Below, piece by piece: positions 1 through 5,619 of a stretch of DNA of 8,996 nt. Made by a program: the position numbers and the translations under genes. Position 1 is the stretch's first letter, and every line of letters begins with the position of its first letter. The DNA comes from an uncultured Lachnospiraceae bacterium. GTDB taxonomy: Bacteria; Bacillota; Clostridia; Lachnospirales; Lachnospiraceae. The notes below the pieces were generated by a model. It was not told the DNA's origin. It worked only from the letters and a program-made list of their open reading frames with translations, and searched no databases. The stretch lies in NCBI GenBank assembly GCA_947178465.1, contig CAMWYL010000116.1, forward strand, positions 1 through 8,996, written 5' to 3'.

Positions 1-59
1 AACGGTAAGGCAACGGACTCTGACTCCGTCATTTCAAGGTTCGAATCCTTGTAGCGCTG
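1..59 (+). tRNA. tRNA-Gln (anticodon CTG), 5' end cut off by the window
   Basis: This is the 3' part of a tRNA. The anticodon stem pairs ACGGA (13-17) with TCCGT (25-29) around the loop CTCTGAC, giving anticodon CTG at 20-22, which reads the glutamine codon CAG. A five-base variable region follows, then a perfect T-arm (CAAGG 35-39, loop TTCGAAT, CCTTG 47-51) and the acceptor 3' strand TAGCGCT (52-58) with discriminator G59. The 5' acceptor strand and most of the D-arm lie outside the window. No CCA is encoded after G59, so the CCA tail would have to be added enzymatically. Confidence 0.95.
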
Positions 60-64
60 TTTGC

Positions 65-95
65 AAGACCGGCAGACGTATCTGTCGGTCTTTTG
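65..95 (+). terminator. Rho-independent terminator after tRNA-Gln
   Basis: A 12-bp hairpin pairs 65-76 (AAGACCGGCAGA) with 81-92 (TCTGTCGGTCTT), with one G-T pair and a CGTA tetraloop, and runs into TTTTG. It starts six bases after the tRNA end, as expected for termination of a tRNA transcript. Confidence 0.88.
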
Positions 96-143
96 TTATT
101 CAATAGCAAATTGCGGCAGTGTAAATCATTCAAGGAGAAAATT

Positions 144-983
144 ATGTTGGAGTTGGGGAAAAAACAAAAGCTGTTGGTGGTAAAGGAAGTTGATTTCGGT
201 GTGTATCTGGGAAAGGACGAAGACGCTTCCGGAGGGGAGCGTGTGCTGCTTCCCAAGAATCAGGTGCCGGGGGGCTGCCAAATCGGGGATACGCTGGAAG
301 TATTTCTGTATAAGGATTCCAAGGACAGAATGATTGCGACCATGAAGACCCCTCTTTTGTGTGTAGGGGAGGTCGGTGTGCTGAGAGTCTCTCAGGTGAC
401 TGCAATCGGCGCGTTTCTTGATTGGGGGCTGGAGAAGGATGTACTGCTCCCCTATAAGGAACAGACGATGCCCGTCACGGCCGGACAGGAGGTGCTGGCG
501 GCGATATATATTGATAAGAGCAAACGTCTGGCGGCGACCATGAATGTCTATGAATATCTTTCGCAGGACAGCGGCTATGACAGGGACGATGCGGTGAGCG
601 GAACGGTATACCTGATCAGCCGGGATTTCGGGGCCTTTGTTGCGGTTGACAATAAATATTCCGCGCTGATACCGCAGCGGGAATTTTTTGGCGAAGTAAA
701 GGTCGGAGACACCGTGACGGCACGTGTCGCGCACGTAAAGCCCGACGGCAAGCTTGACCTTACCTGCCGTGAGAAGGCGTATATTCAGATGGGAAAGGAT
801 GCGGAGAAAATTCTGGCATCTTTGGAACAGCGCGGCGGCGAGCTGCCCTTTACGGATAAGGCAAGCCCTGAGCTGATTAAGAGCGAGATGGGAATGAGCA
901 AGAATGAATTTAAACGCGCCATCGGCAATCTGCTGAAAAGAGGTCTGATCAAGATTGAAGCGGACCGCATCCGGCTGCGATAA
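144..983 (+). CDS. cvfB: S1 RNA-binding domain protein, CvfB/YitL family
   Basis: This is a 279-residue cytoplasmic protein of the CvfB family (Staphylococcus aureus conserved virulence factor B, B. subtilis YitL). The family is known for three S1-like OB folds plus a C-terminal winged helix that bind RNA and affect gene expression after transcription. Here the S1-like units span roughly residues 3-66, 70-134 and 147-209; each shows the repeated pattern of a glycine-rich turn (FGVYLG, IGAFLDWG, FGAFVAV) and a later basic strand (KDRMIATM, KSKRLAATM, DGKLDLTC). Residues 220-279 form the winged helix, ending in GLIKIEADRIRLR. The ATG at 144 is chosen because AAGGAGA lies at 132-138; the reading frame extends upstream to a TTG at 93, but that lies inside the tRNA terminator. 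Length matches the family. The gene is monocistronic, between two terminators. No convincing promoter was seen in 96-131. Confidence 0.9.
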   Translation: MLELGKKQKLLVVKEVDFGVYLGKDEDASGGERVLLPKNQVPGGCQIGDTLEVFLYKDSKDRMIATMKTPLLCVGEVGVLRVSQVTAIGAFLDWGLEKDVLLPYKEQTMPVTAGQEVLAAIYIDKSKRLAATMNVYEYLSQDSGYDRDDAVSGTVYLISRDFGAFVAVDNKYSALIPQREFFGEVKVGDTVTARVAHVKPDGKLDLTCREKAYIQMGKDAEKILASLEQRGGELPFTDKASPELIKSEMGMSKNEFKRAIGNLLKRGLIKIEADRIRLR

Positions 984-985
984 TA

Positions 986-1021
986 AAACAACCCCGGCCT
1001 TTTTATCAGCCGGGGCTGTTT
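986..1021. terminator. Shared bidirectional terminator between convergent genes
   Basis: The GC core CCCCGGC (992-998) pairs with GCCGGGG (1009-1015). After one mismatch the stem extends through AAACA (986-990) and TGTTT (1017-1021). On the plus strand it is followed by a short T-rich run. On the minus strand GCCGGGG runs into TTGTTTTATT, which is the better poly-U tract. It sits three bases after cvfB and 33 bases past the stop of the leftward gene, so it can end both transcripts. Confidence 0.82.
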
Positions 1022-1053
1022 CGCGTTTGTCCGCCGGCAGACATGCCAATCGG

Positions 1054-1245
1054 CTAAACGCTTACGTCGATATTGCCGCCAAGCTCAGGCCGGACAGAGC
1101 GTTCCATAGCCGCGGAGTCAATCATATTCACGATTGCGTCCCCCGTGGTTTTCGCCATGTCAAGAGATTGTGCGAGTACGGCGGTTCCGACGTTGCTCAG
1201 AAACTTATTCTGGGCCATGTGTACTGATAAACCCGGTATGTCCAT
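1054..1245 (-). CDS. yjfB: Small putative motility protein, YjfB family
   Basis: This 63-residue protein has no signal peptide or membrane segment. It matches the YjfB-type 'putative motility protein' family: an N-terminal MDIPGLSVHMAQ segment, a central helix with VLAQSLDMAKTTGDAIVNMI, and the hallmark C-terminal PELGGNIDVSV (compare PHLGGNIDI-type endings in the family). Its molecular role is not established. The start at 1245 is chosen because a G-rich ribosome binding site (GGGGG, 1252-1256) lies six bases upstream; the ATG at 1251 would abut that site, and the longer frame to 1290 adds residues unlike the family. The gene is leftward and convergent with cvfB. Its upstream region holds a candidate flagellar sigma promoter, which supports a role in motility. 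No other flagellar gene is in the window. Confidence 0.85.
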   Translation of the reverse strand: MDIPGLSVHMAQNKFLSNVGTAVLAQSLDMAKTTGDAIVNMIDSAAMERSVRPELGGNIDVSV

Positions 1246-1310
1246 AAGCATCCCCCATTCCTGTGCTGTCCGCATATTTTGTGCAGGCACAATTATTCTG
1301 TACGTATATT

Positions 1311-1337
1311 ATATCGGAAAAAATAAGAAAAAGATTA
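1311..1337 (-). promoter_or_regulatory. Candidate SigD (sigma-28) promoter of the YjfB-family gene
   Basis: Read on the minus strand, TAAT (1337-1334), a 15-base spacer and TCCGATAT (1318-1311) match the Gram-positive flagellar sigma consensus TAAA-N15-GCCGATAT at 3/4 and 7/8 positions with ideal spacing. Transcription would start near 1303, leaving a leader of about 60 bases before the ATG at 1245. A sigma-A-like TATAAT (1313-1308) overlaps it but lacks a recognisable -35 element, so SigD is the better reading. That the gene is motility-related fits independently. Confidence 0.7.
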
Positions 1338-1352
1338 TGAAAATCATTTGTT

Positions 1353-1378
1353 TATATTGCATAAAATTTCCCCGATAT
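1353..1378 (+). promoter_or_regulatory. Possible rightward SigD-like promoter element
   Basis: TATA (1353-1356), a 14-base spacer and CCCGATAT (1371-1378) resemble TAAA-N14-16-GCCGATAT at 3/4 and 7/8 positions. It points toward the CdaR-family gene but lies about 180 bases from its start. In an AT-rich spacer this may be chance; only the CCGATAT core argues for it. Confidence 0.3.
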
Positions 1379-1464
1379 CCAAAGGAATGCGGAATTATAA
1401 GATAAAGTTTAAACCAAAATGTTAAAAAATGCATAAAAAAATTGCGCTTTCCTATAGATTTATT

Positions 1465-1536
1465 TGTGGAAATGTATTAATATAAAAACGTGATGTGGAA
1501 AGACACCGCATACTCGCAAATATTTTTTTGTGGATA
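1465..1536 (+). repeat. Three direct copies of TGTGGAWA in the regulator's leader
   Basis: TGTGGAAA occurs at 1465-1472 and 1494-1501, and TGTGGATA at 1529-1536. The first and third copies share a longer similarity, TTTGTGGA followed by GTAT-containing AT-rich sequence (about 1463-1480 and 1527-1544). The last copy lies just before the ribosome binding site. Such repeats could be operator half-sites for the regulator encoded immediately downstream; this is inference. Confidence 0.4.
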
Positions 1537-1556
1537 TTGTATAAGGAGAGTGGCAT

Positions 1557-2645
1557 ATGATTTCGAATCAGATTATGCAGAATACAATCGAAGGGATCAA
1601 GGCGATTGCAAGAGTGGAGCTTTTCGTGGCGGATGTGGATGGTAAGCTTGTCGCGGCAACCAAGTCCTTCGGGAATAACTTTGAAAGCTCCGTGCTTGAG
1701 TTTGTCAGGTCGGCGGCGGACAGCCAGGAGATACAGGGCTGCCAGTTCTTTAAGATATATGACGAGCAGCAGCTTGAATATATCCTGATTGCCAGTGATG
1801 CCGGCGAGAACGCCTATATGGTCGGGAAAATGGCCGCCTTTCAACTGCAAAATCTGATGGTGGCCTACAAGGAGCGTTTTGATAAGGACAACTTTATCAA
1901 AAACCTGCTTTTGGACAATCTGCTGTTGGTAGATATATACAGCCGCTCCAAGAAGCTGCATATCCAGACGGATGTAAAGCGGGCGGTCTTGATTGTGGAG
2001 TCGCCCAACGGCAAGGATGCAAATATATTGGAGAAGATCCGTGAGATCTTCGGACAGAACGGGCGGGATTTTGTGACGGCCGTGGATGAGAACAATGTCA
2101 TTGTTGTCAAGGAAGTTGCCGATAATGAGACGAACCGCGATATTGATAAATATGCGCGGGAGATTAAGGACAGCCTTATAAAAGAAGAGATACGGGACGT
2201 ACATATTTCCTATGGGACGAATGTCAAGGAAATCAGGGAGGTCAGCCGTTCTTATAAGGAAGCAAAGATGGCGCTTGACGTAGGGAAGATTTTCTTTGCG
2301 GAGAGGGATATTATTGCCTACAGCGAGCTGGGAATCGGCAGGCTCATCTATCAGCTCCCGATTCCGCTTTGTAAGATGTTTATCAAGGAGATTTTCGGGG
2401 GAAAAAGTCCGGACGACTTTGACGAGGAGACGCTCACGACCATCAACAAGTTCTTTGAGAATTCCCTGAACGTATCGGAGACCTCCAGACAACTGTTTAT
2501 TCATAGGAATACCCTTGTTTACCGGTTGGATAAGCTTCAGAAGAGTACGGGGCTTGATTTAAGGGTTTTTGAGGATGCCATCACCTTTAAGATTGCGCTG
2601 ATGGTAGTGCGCTACATGAAATATATGGAATCCTTTGAGTATTGA
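1557..2645 (+). CDS. CdaR/PucR-family transcriptional regulator
   Basis: This 362-residue cytoplasmic DNA-binding protein resembles carbohydrate-diacid/purine-type regulators. Residues 1-135 form an N-terminal sensory-like region, ending in an amphipathic stretch (QNLMVAYKERFDKDNFIKNLLLDN). Residues 140-260 look like the GGDEF-like domain of this family (KRAVLIVE at the start, VHISYGTNVKEIREVSRSYKEAKMAL later). Residues 290-352 form the C-terminal helix-turn-helix, with the typical pattern NVSETSRQLFIHRNTLVYRL and a closing TGLDLRVFEDAITFKIAL. The ATG at 1557 follows AAGGAGAG at 1543-1550. The gene lies 59 bases upstream of ftsE with no terminator between them, so it may be co-transcribed with the division genes. 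Ligand and targets cannot be told from the sequence; the name cdaR is not assigned because the effector is unknown. Confidence 0.87.
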   Translation: MISNQIMQNTIEGIKAIARVELFVADVDGKLVAATKSFGNNFESSVLEFVRSAADSQEIQGCQFFKIYDEQQLEYILIASDAGENAYMVGKMAAFQLQNLMVAYKERFDKDNFIKNLLLDNLLLVDIYSRSKKLHIQTDVKRAVLIVESPNGKDANILEKIREIFGQNGRDFVTAVDENNVIVVKEVADNETNRDIDKYAREIKDSLIKEEIRDVHISYGTNVKEIREVSRSYKEAKMALDVGKIFFAERDIIAYSELGIGRLIYQLPIPLCKMFIKEIFGGKSPDDFDEETLTTINKFFENSLNVSETSRQLFIHRNTLVYRLDKLQKSTGLDLRVFEDAITFKIALMVVRYMKYMESFEY

Positions 2646-2704
2646 TAAGGCGGAGCGTATGACAGGGGACAGGACAGATAAAGAATATATAAGAGGTGAA
2701 GTTT

Positions 2705-3436
2705 TTGAGAAATACAACAACCAGAAGGCGGGTGAATCCGGATGCGCCCATTATTTCCCTTGAAAAGGTAAGTAAGGCTTATACGGCAGGCATTCCGGCA
2801 TTAAATGATGTGAATTTGCATATAAATAGAGGAGAATTTGTATTCGTGGTAGGCGACAGCGGTTCGGGAAAATCCACGCTGATCAAGCTTTTGCTGCGAG
2901 AGCTTTTGCCGACATCGGGGAAGATTATTGTAAACGGAACGGATGTGGTGCGGCTCAGGCGCCGTCAGATACCGAAGTTCAGAAGGAATCTCGGAGTTGT
3001 ATTTCAGGATTTCCGTCTGCTGAAGGACAGAAATGTTTATGAGAACGTGGCATTTGCACAGCGCATCATACAGAAGTCAAACAGGGAGATCCGCAAGAAT
3101 GTGCCGTCGATGCTTTCCATCGTCGGACTTGCGGGGAAGTACAAGGCGCGGCCCAAGCAGCTTTCCGGTGGAGAGCAGCAGAGAGTGGCGCTTGCGCGTG
3201 CGTTGGTCAATAAGCCGCAGATCCTACTGGCAGATGAGCCGACAGGGAACCTTGACCCGAAGAATTCATGGGAGATTATGAACCTTCTGGAGAAAATCAA
3301 TGACAGCGGAACCACCGTGCTTGTGGTAACGCACAACCGGGAGATTGTCAATGCCATGAAGAAGCGGGTCATTACCATGAAAAAGGGCATCATCATAAGC
3401 GATGAGGAGGAGGGCGGCTACATCGATGAGGATTAA
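2705..3436 (+). CDS. ftsE: Cell division ATP-binding protein FtsE
   Basis: This is the 243-residue ABC-type ATPase that partners FtsX at the inner face of the membrane. All ATPase motifs are present: Walker A GDSGSGKST (residues 50-58), Q-loop Gln near 101 in VVFQDFRLL, signature LSGGEQQ (153-159), Walker B ILLADEP (173-179), and the switch His near 210 in VVTHNRE. The FtsE-like VYENVAFA follows the Q-loop. The likely start is the TTG at 2705, six bases after AGGTG (2694-2698); a GTG at 2696 lies inside that ribosome binding site. Relative to typical FtsE, which begins close to the IISLEKVSKAY strand, it carries about 16 extra N-terminal residues, basic and arginine-rich. It ends in an acidic tail (SDEEEGGYIDED). 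The 3' end overlaps ftsX by 11 bases, indicating coupled translation. Confidence 0.95.
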   Translation: MRNTTTRRRVNPDAPIISLEKVSKAYTAGIPALNDVNLHINRGEFVFVVGDSGSGKSTLIKLLLRELLPTSGKIIVNGTDVVRLRRRQIPKFRRNLGVVFQDFRLLKDRNVYENVAFAQRIIQKSNREIRKNVPSMLSIVGLAGKYKARPKQLSGGEQQRVALARALVNKPQILLADEPTGNLDPKNSWEIMNLLEKINDSGTTVLVVTHNREIVNAMKKRVITMKKGIIISDEEEGGYIDED

Positions 3437-4319
3437 TACGCTGTTTTATTGTATTTGGCAGGGGTTTAAGAATATTTTCAGAAACAAATGGTTCACGTTG
3501 GCATCGGTGGCCACCATTTCAGCCTGTCTGTTTATGTTTGGGCTGTTTTATGCGATATTGGCGAATTTTCAGTATATTATGAAGGGTCTGGAACAGGGGG
3601 TGTCGGTAACGGCGCTTCTGGAGGAGGATATCACGGACGAACGCACAAGGGAAATCGGCGATATGATTGCAAGGCGTTCGGAGGTACAGGAGACGGTCTA
3701 TGTTTCAGCGGATGAGACATGGGAGCAGTTTGCCGAGGAGAATTTCGGCAGCACTGACGGCTTTCGGGAGAACCCGCTCAGCGATTGCGCGCACTATGTA
3801 ATTTATATGAATGATGTGTCCGGGCAGCAGACGCTGGTGGATTATTTGCGGTCAATCGACGGAGTCCGGAAGGTAAATGAGTCCGCTCTTACGGCGCAGA
3901 CCTTCGTAGGAGTGAATGCGATCATCGGCTACGTGTCCATAGGGATTATCCTCATCCTGTTTCTGGTTTCCATCTTTTTGATCAGTAATACAGTGACCAT
4001 CGGTATTCAGGTGCGCAAGGAAGAGATACAGATTATGAAATATATCGGGGCGACGGACTTTTTTGCACGTGCGCCGTTTGTGATTGAGGGAATGTTAATC
4101 GGGGTAATCGGTTCGTTTATTCCTTTGATAGCGGTTTATTTTATTTACAATGAGGCAATGATTTATGTGGCGGGAAGCTGGGAATTCTTATCGCAGCTCC
4201 TCCGGTTCCTTCCGGTCGATGAAATCTTTTCGGTATTGGTTCCGGTATGTATCGGAATTGGCGTGGGTATCGGTTTTATCGGAAGTTATACGACCGTCAG
4301 AAAACACTTGAGCGTTTGA
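3426..4319 (+). CDS. ftsX: Cell division membrane protein FtsX
   Basis: This 297-residue membrane subunit of FtsEX transmits FtsE ATP hydrolysis to a peptidoglycan hydrolase outside the membrane. It has the family's four-helix topology: TM1 about 22-46 after a short cytoplasmic N-terminus (FKNIFRNKWFTLAS), a large extracellular domain about 50-158, TM2 about 165-190, TM3 about 217-241 and TM4 about 268-288. The cytoplasmic segment after TM2 contains VRKEEIQIMKYIGATDFFARAPF, the typical FtsX/MacB-type coupling region. The ATG at 3426 is preferred over the in-frame ATG at 3402, because GAGGAGGAGGG (3404-3414) precedes it and the product then begins with the usual MRINTLFY-type N-terminus. The spacing of about 11 bases is slightly long. 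It overlaps ftsE and is followed after 31 bases by the hydrolase gene. Confidence 0.95.
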   Translation: MRINTLFYCIWQGFKNIFRNKWFTLASVATISACLFMFGLFYAILANFQYIMKGLEQGVSVTALLEEDITDERTREIGDMIARRSEVQETVYVSADETWEQFAEENFGSTDGFRENPLSDCAHYVIYMNDVSGQQTLVDYLRSIDGVRKVNESALTAQTFVGVNAIIGYVSIGIILILFLVSIFLISNTVTIGIQVRKEEIQIMKYIGATDFFARAPFVIEGMLIGVIGSFIPLIAVYFIYNEAMIYVAGSWEFLSQLLRFLPVDEIFSVLVPVCIGIGVGIGFIGSYTTVRKHLSV

Positions 4320-4350
4320 TTATATACAGGGTATGGAAGGACGGGAATTT

Positions 4351-5601
4351 ATGCACCGTAAAAGGTATCGGAGAAAATCCGTCCGGCGCTTCGCACTGGC
4401 GTTGGCAGTTGTGTTTCTGGCAGCTGCGTTTGCCGGCAGTCAGACCTTTACCAGCAGGGCGGATGAGGTTTCGGATTTAAAGAAAAGCATAGAGGAAAAA
4501 CAAAAGGAAATTCAAGCGGCACAGGAAGAGAAGAAATCGCTGCAGTCAGGGCTGACGGATGTGAAGAAGGTGATTGCCGGCTTGGAGCAGTCCAAGGCGG
4601 ACCTGGCGGAATATGTGAGCGAACTGGATACCAGCCTGACGGCCGCGCAGGAAAAGATTACGGAGCTTACGGATCTGATTACGGCAAAGGAAGCGGAAAT
4701 CGCCAGGACGGAGACGGAGCTTGAGGAAGCGATCATTGCGGAGGAAGAACAGTATGACGCGATGGTGGCCCGTGTGAAGAACATGTACGAAAGAGGCGAT
4801 TCCTTTTATTTAGAGGCGATTCTTTCCGCCAAGTCCTTTGGGGAGATGCTGAATCGGGCGGATTATATCGAGCGCCTTACGGCGTCTGACAGGCGGATGT
4901 TTGAGAGCTTTCAGGCGACACGGGAATATGTCGCGGTCTGCAAGGTGCAGCTCGAAACGGAGCAGGAGCTTCTTGAGGAGGCCAAGGCCGATGTGGAGGG
5001 GGAGAAGGCGTCCTTGGAAGAACTGATCGCGCAAAAGGAAGCGGATATCAGGGCGTACGAGGAGGATATCAGCAATCGGGAGCAGTTGATTAAGGAATAT
5101 GAGGCGGGAATAGCGGCGCAGGAGGCGGAGATTAAGGAACTGGAGGCGCTGCAAAAGGCACAGCAGGAAGCGCTTGCCAAGGCGAACGGCACTAAGAAGA
5201 GCTATGATGGCGGTGTTTTTGCGTGGCCTGCGCCCTCCTATAAAAGAATTTCGGATGAATACGGATGGCGTATGCATCCGACGCTGCATGTGGAGAAGTT
5301 TCACAACGGACTGGATATGGCGGCTCCCGGAGGCTCTCCGATTCTTGCGGCTTATGACGGTACGGTGGTTGCGGCGGCGTACAGCTCTACCATGGGAAAT
5401 TATATTATGATCGACCATGGGGATAATCTGTATACGATCTACATGCACGCCTCGGCACTCTATGTGTCGAGCGGACAGAACGTTGTGAAGGGACAGAAGA
5501 TAGCGGCTGTCGGAACGACAGGGCGTTCAACAGGCAATCATCTGCATTTTGGAGTGCGGTTGAACGGGGAGTATGTAAGCCCGTGGAATTATTTGAGATA
5601 G
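4351..5601 (+). CDS. Secreted coiled-coil M23 peptidoglycan endopeptidase (EnvC/PcsB-like architecture)
   Basis: The product is 416 residues. Residues 1-37 form a signal peptide: a very basic start (MHRKRYRRKSVRR), a hydrophobic core (FALALAVVFLAAAFAG), and likely cleavage near SRA/DE. Residues 38-275 are a long coiled coil rich in Glu, Lys, Ala and Gln. It is interrupted by YERGDSFYLEAILSAKSFGE (146-165) and NRADYIERL, a block typical of PcsB-type coiled-coil domains that dock on FtsX. Residues 290-416 are an M23 (LytM) zinc peptidase. The zinc and catalytic residues are present: HNGLD (H318, D322), H366 in YMHAS, and HLH (H397, H399). It is therefore predicted to be active, unlike the degenerate LytM domain of E. 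coli EnvC. The ATG at 4351 has AAGGACGGG (4337-4345) upstream; the ATG at 4333 has only a weak site. Its position directly after ftsEX suggests that it is the hydrolase they control. Confidence 0.92.
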   Translation: MHRKRYRRKSVRRFALALAVVFLAAAFAGSQTFTSRADEVSDLKKSIEEKQKEIQAAQEEKKSLQSGLTDVKKVIAGLEQSKADLAEYVSELDTSLTAAQEKITELTDLITAKEAEIARTETELEEAIIAEEEQYDAMVARVKNMYERGDSFYLEAILSAKSFGEMLNRADYIERLTASDRRMFESFQATREYVAVCKVQLETEQELLEEAKADVEGEKASLEELIAQKEADIRAYEEDISNREQLIKEYEAGIAAQEAEIKELEALQKAQQEALAKANGTKKSYDGGVFAWPAPSYKRISDEYGWRMHPTLHVEKFHNGLDMAAPGGSPILAAYDGTVVAAAYSSTMGNYIMIDHGDNLYTIYMHASALYVSSGQNVVKGQKIAAVGTTGRSTGNHLHFGVRLNGEYVSPWNYLR

Positions 5602-5619
5602 GAAGGAAATGACCGGTAA

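Larger units (their letters stand above)
1246..1556. other. AT-rich intergenic region between divergent genes
   Basis: The 311 bases between the leftward YjfB-family gene and the rightward CdaR-family gene contain no credible coding sequence. They hold the leftward SigD promoter (1311-1337), a weaker rightward SigD-like element (1353-1378), an 8-bp palindrome GTTTAAAC (1407-1414), three direct copies of TGTGGAWA (1465-1536), and the ribosome binding site AAGGAGAG at 1543-1550. I could not identify a convincing sigma-A promoter for the rightward operon. AT-rich -10-like strings such as TATTAATATAAA near 1475-1486 occur without a good -35. Confidence 0.7.

Noticed and set aside
126..1049. Long minus-strand open frame opposite cvfB (307 codons)
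   Set aside because: It is the antisense shadow of cvfB, has no domain-like sequence, and spans the shared terminator.
1073..1405. Plus-strand open frame of 110 codons across the YjfB-family gene
   Set aside because: It overlaps a gene with a family match and promoter on the other strand, has no good ribosome binding site, and ends in AT-rich low-complexity residues.
1403..1410. TAAAGTTT, identical to the enterobacterial sigma-28 -35 element
   Set aside because: No GCCGATAA-like -10 follows at 11-15 bases; the sequence there is TTAAAAAA.
1452..2504. Long minus-strand open frame opposite the CdaR-family gene (350 codons)
   Set aside because: Low-complexity hydrophobic and basic composition with no recognisable family; the plus strand clearly encodes a regulator with a good ribosome binding site.
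2642..2647. TTGATA as a possible -35 of an internal ftsE promoter
   Set aside because: It overlaps the regulator's stop codon and no -10-like hexamer occurs at 16-18 bases.
2661..2677. Three GACAG repeats before ftsE
   Set aside because: Very short, purine-rich and next to a ribosome binding site; likely chance. No hairpin or promoter is associated with it.
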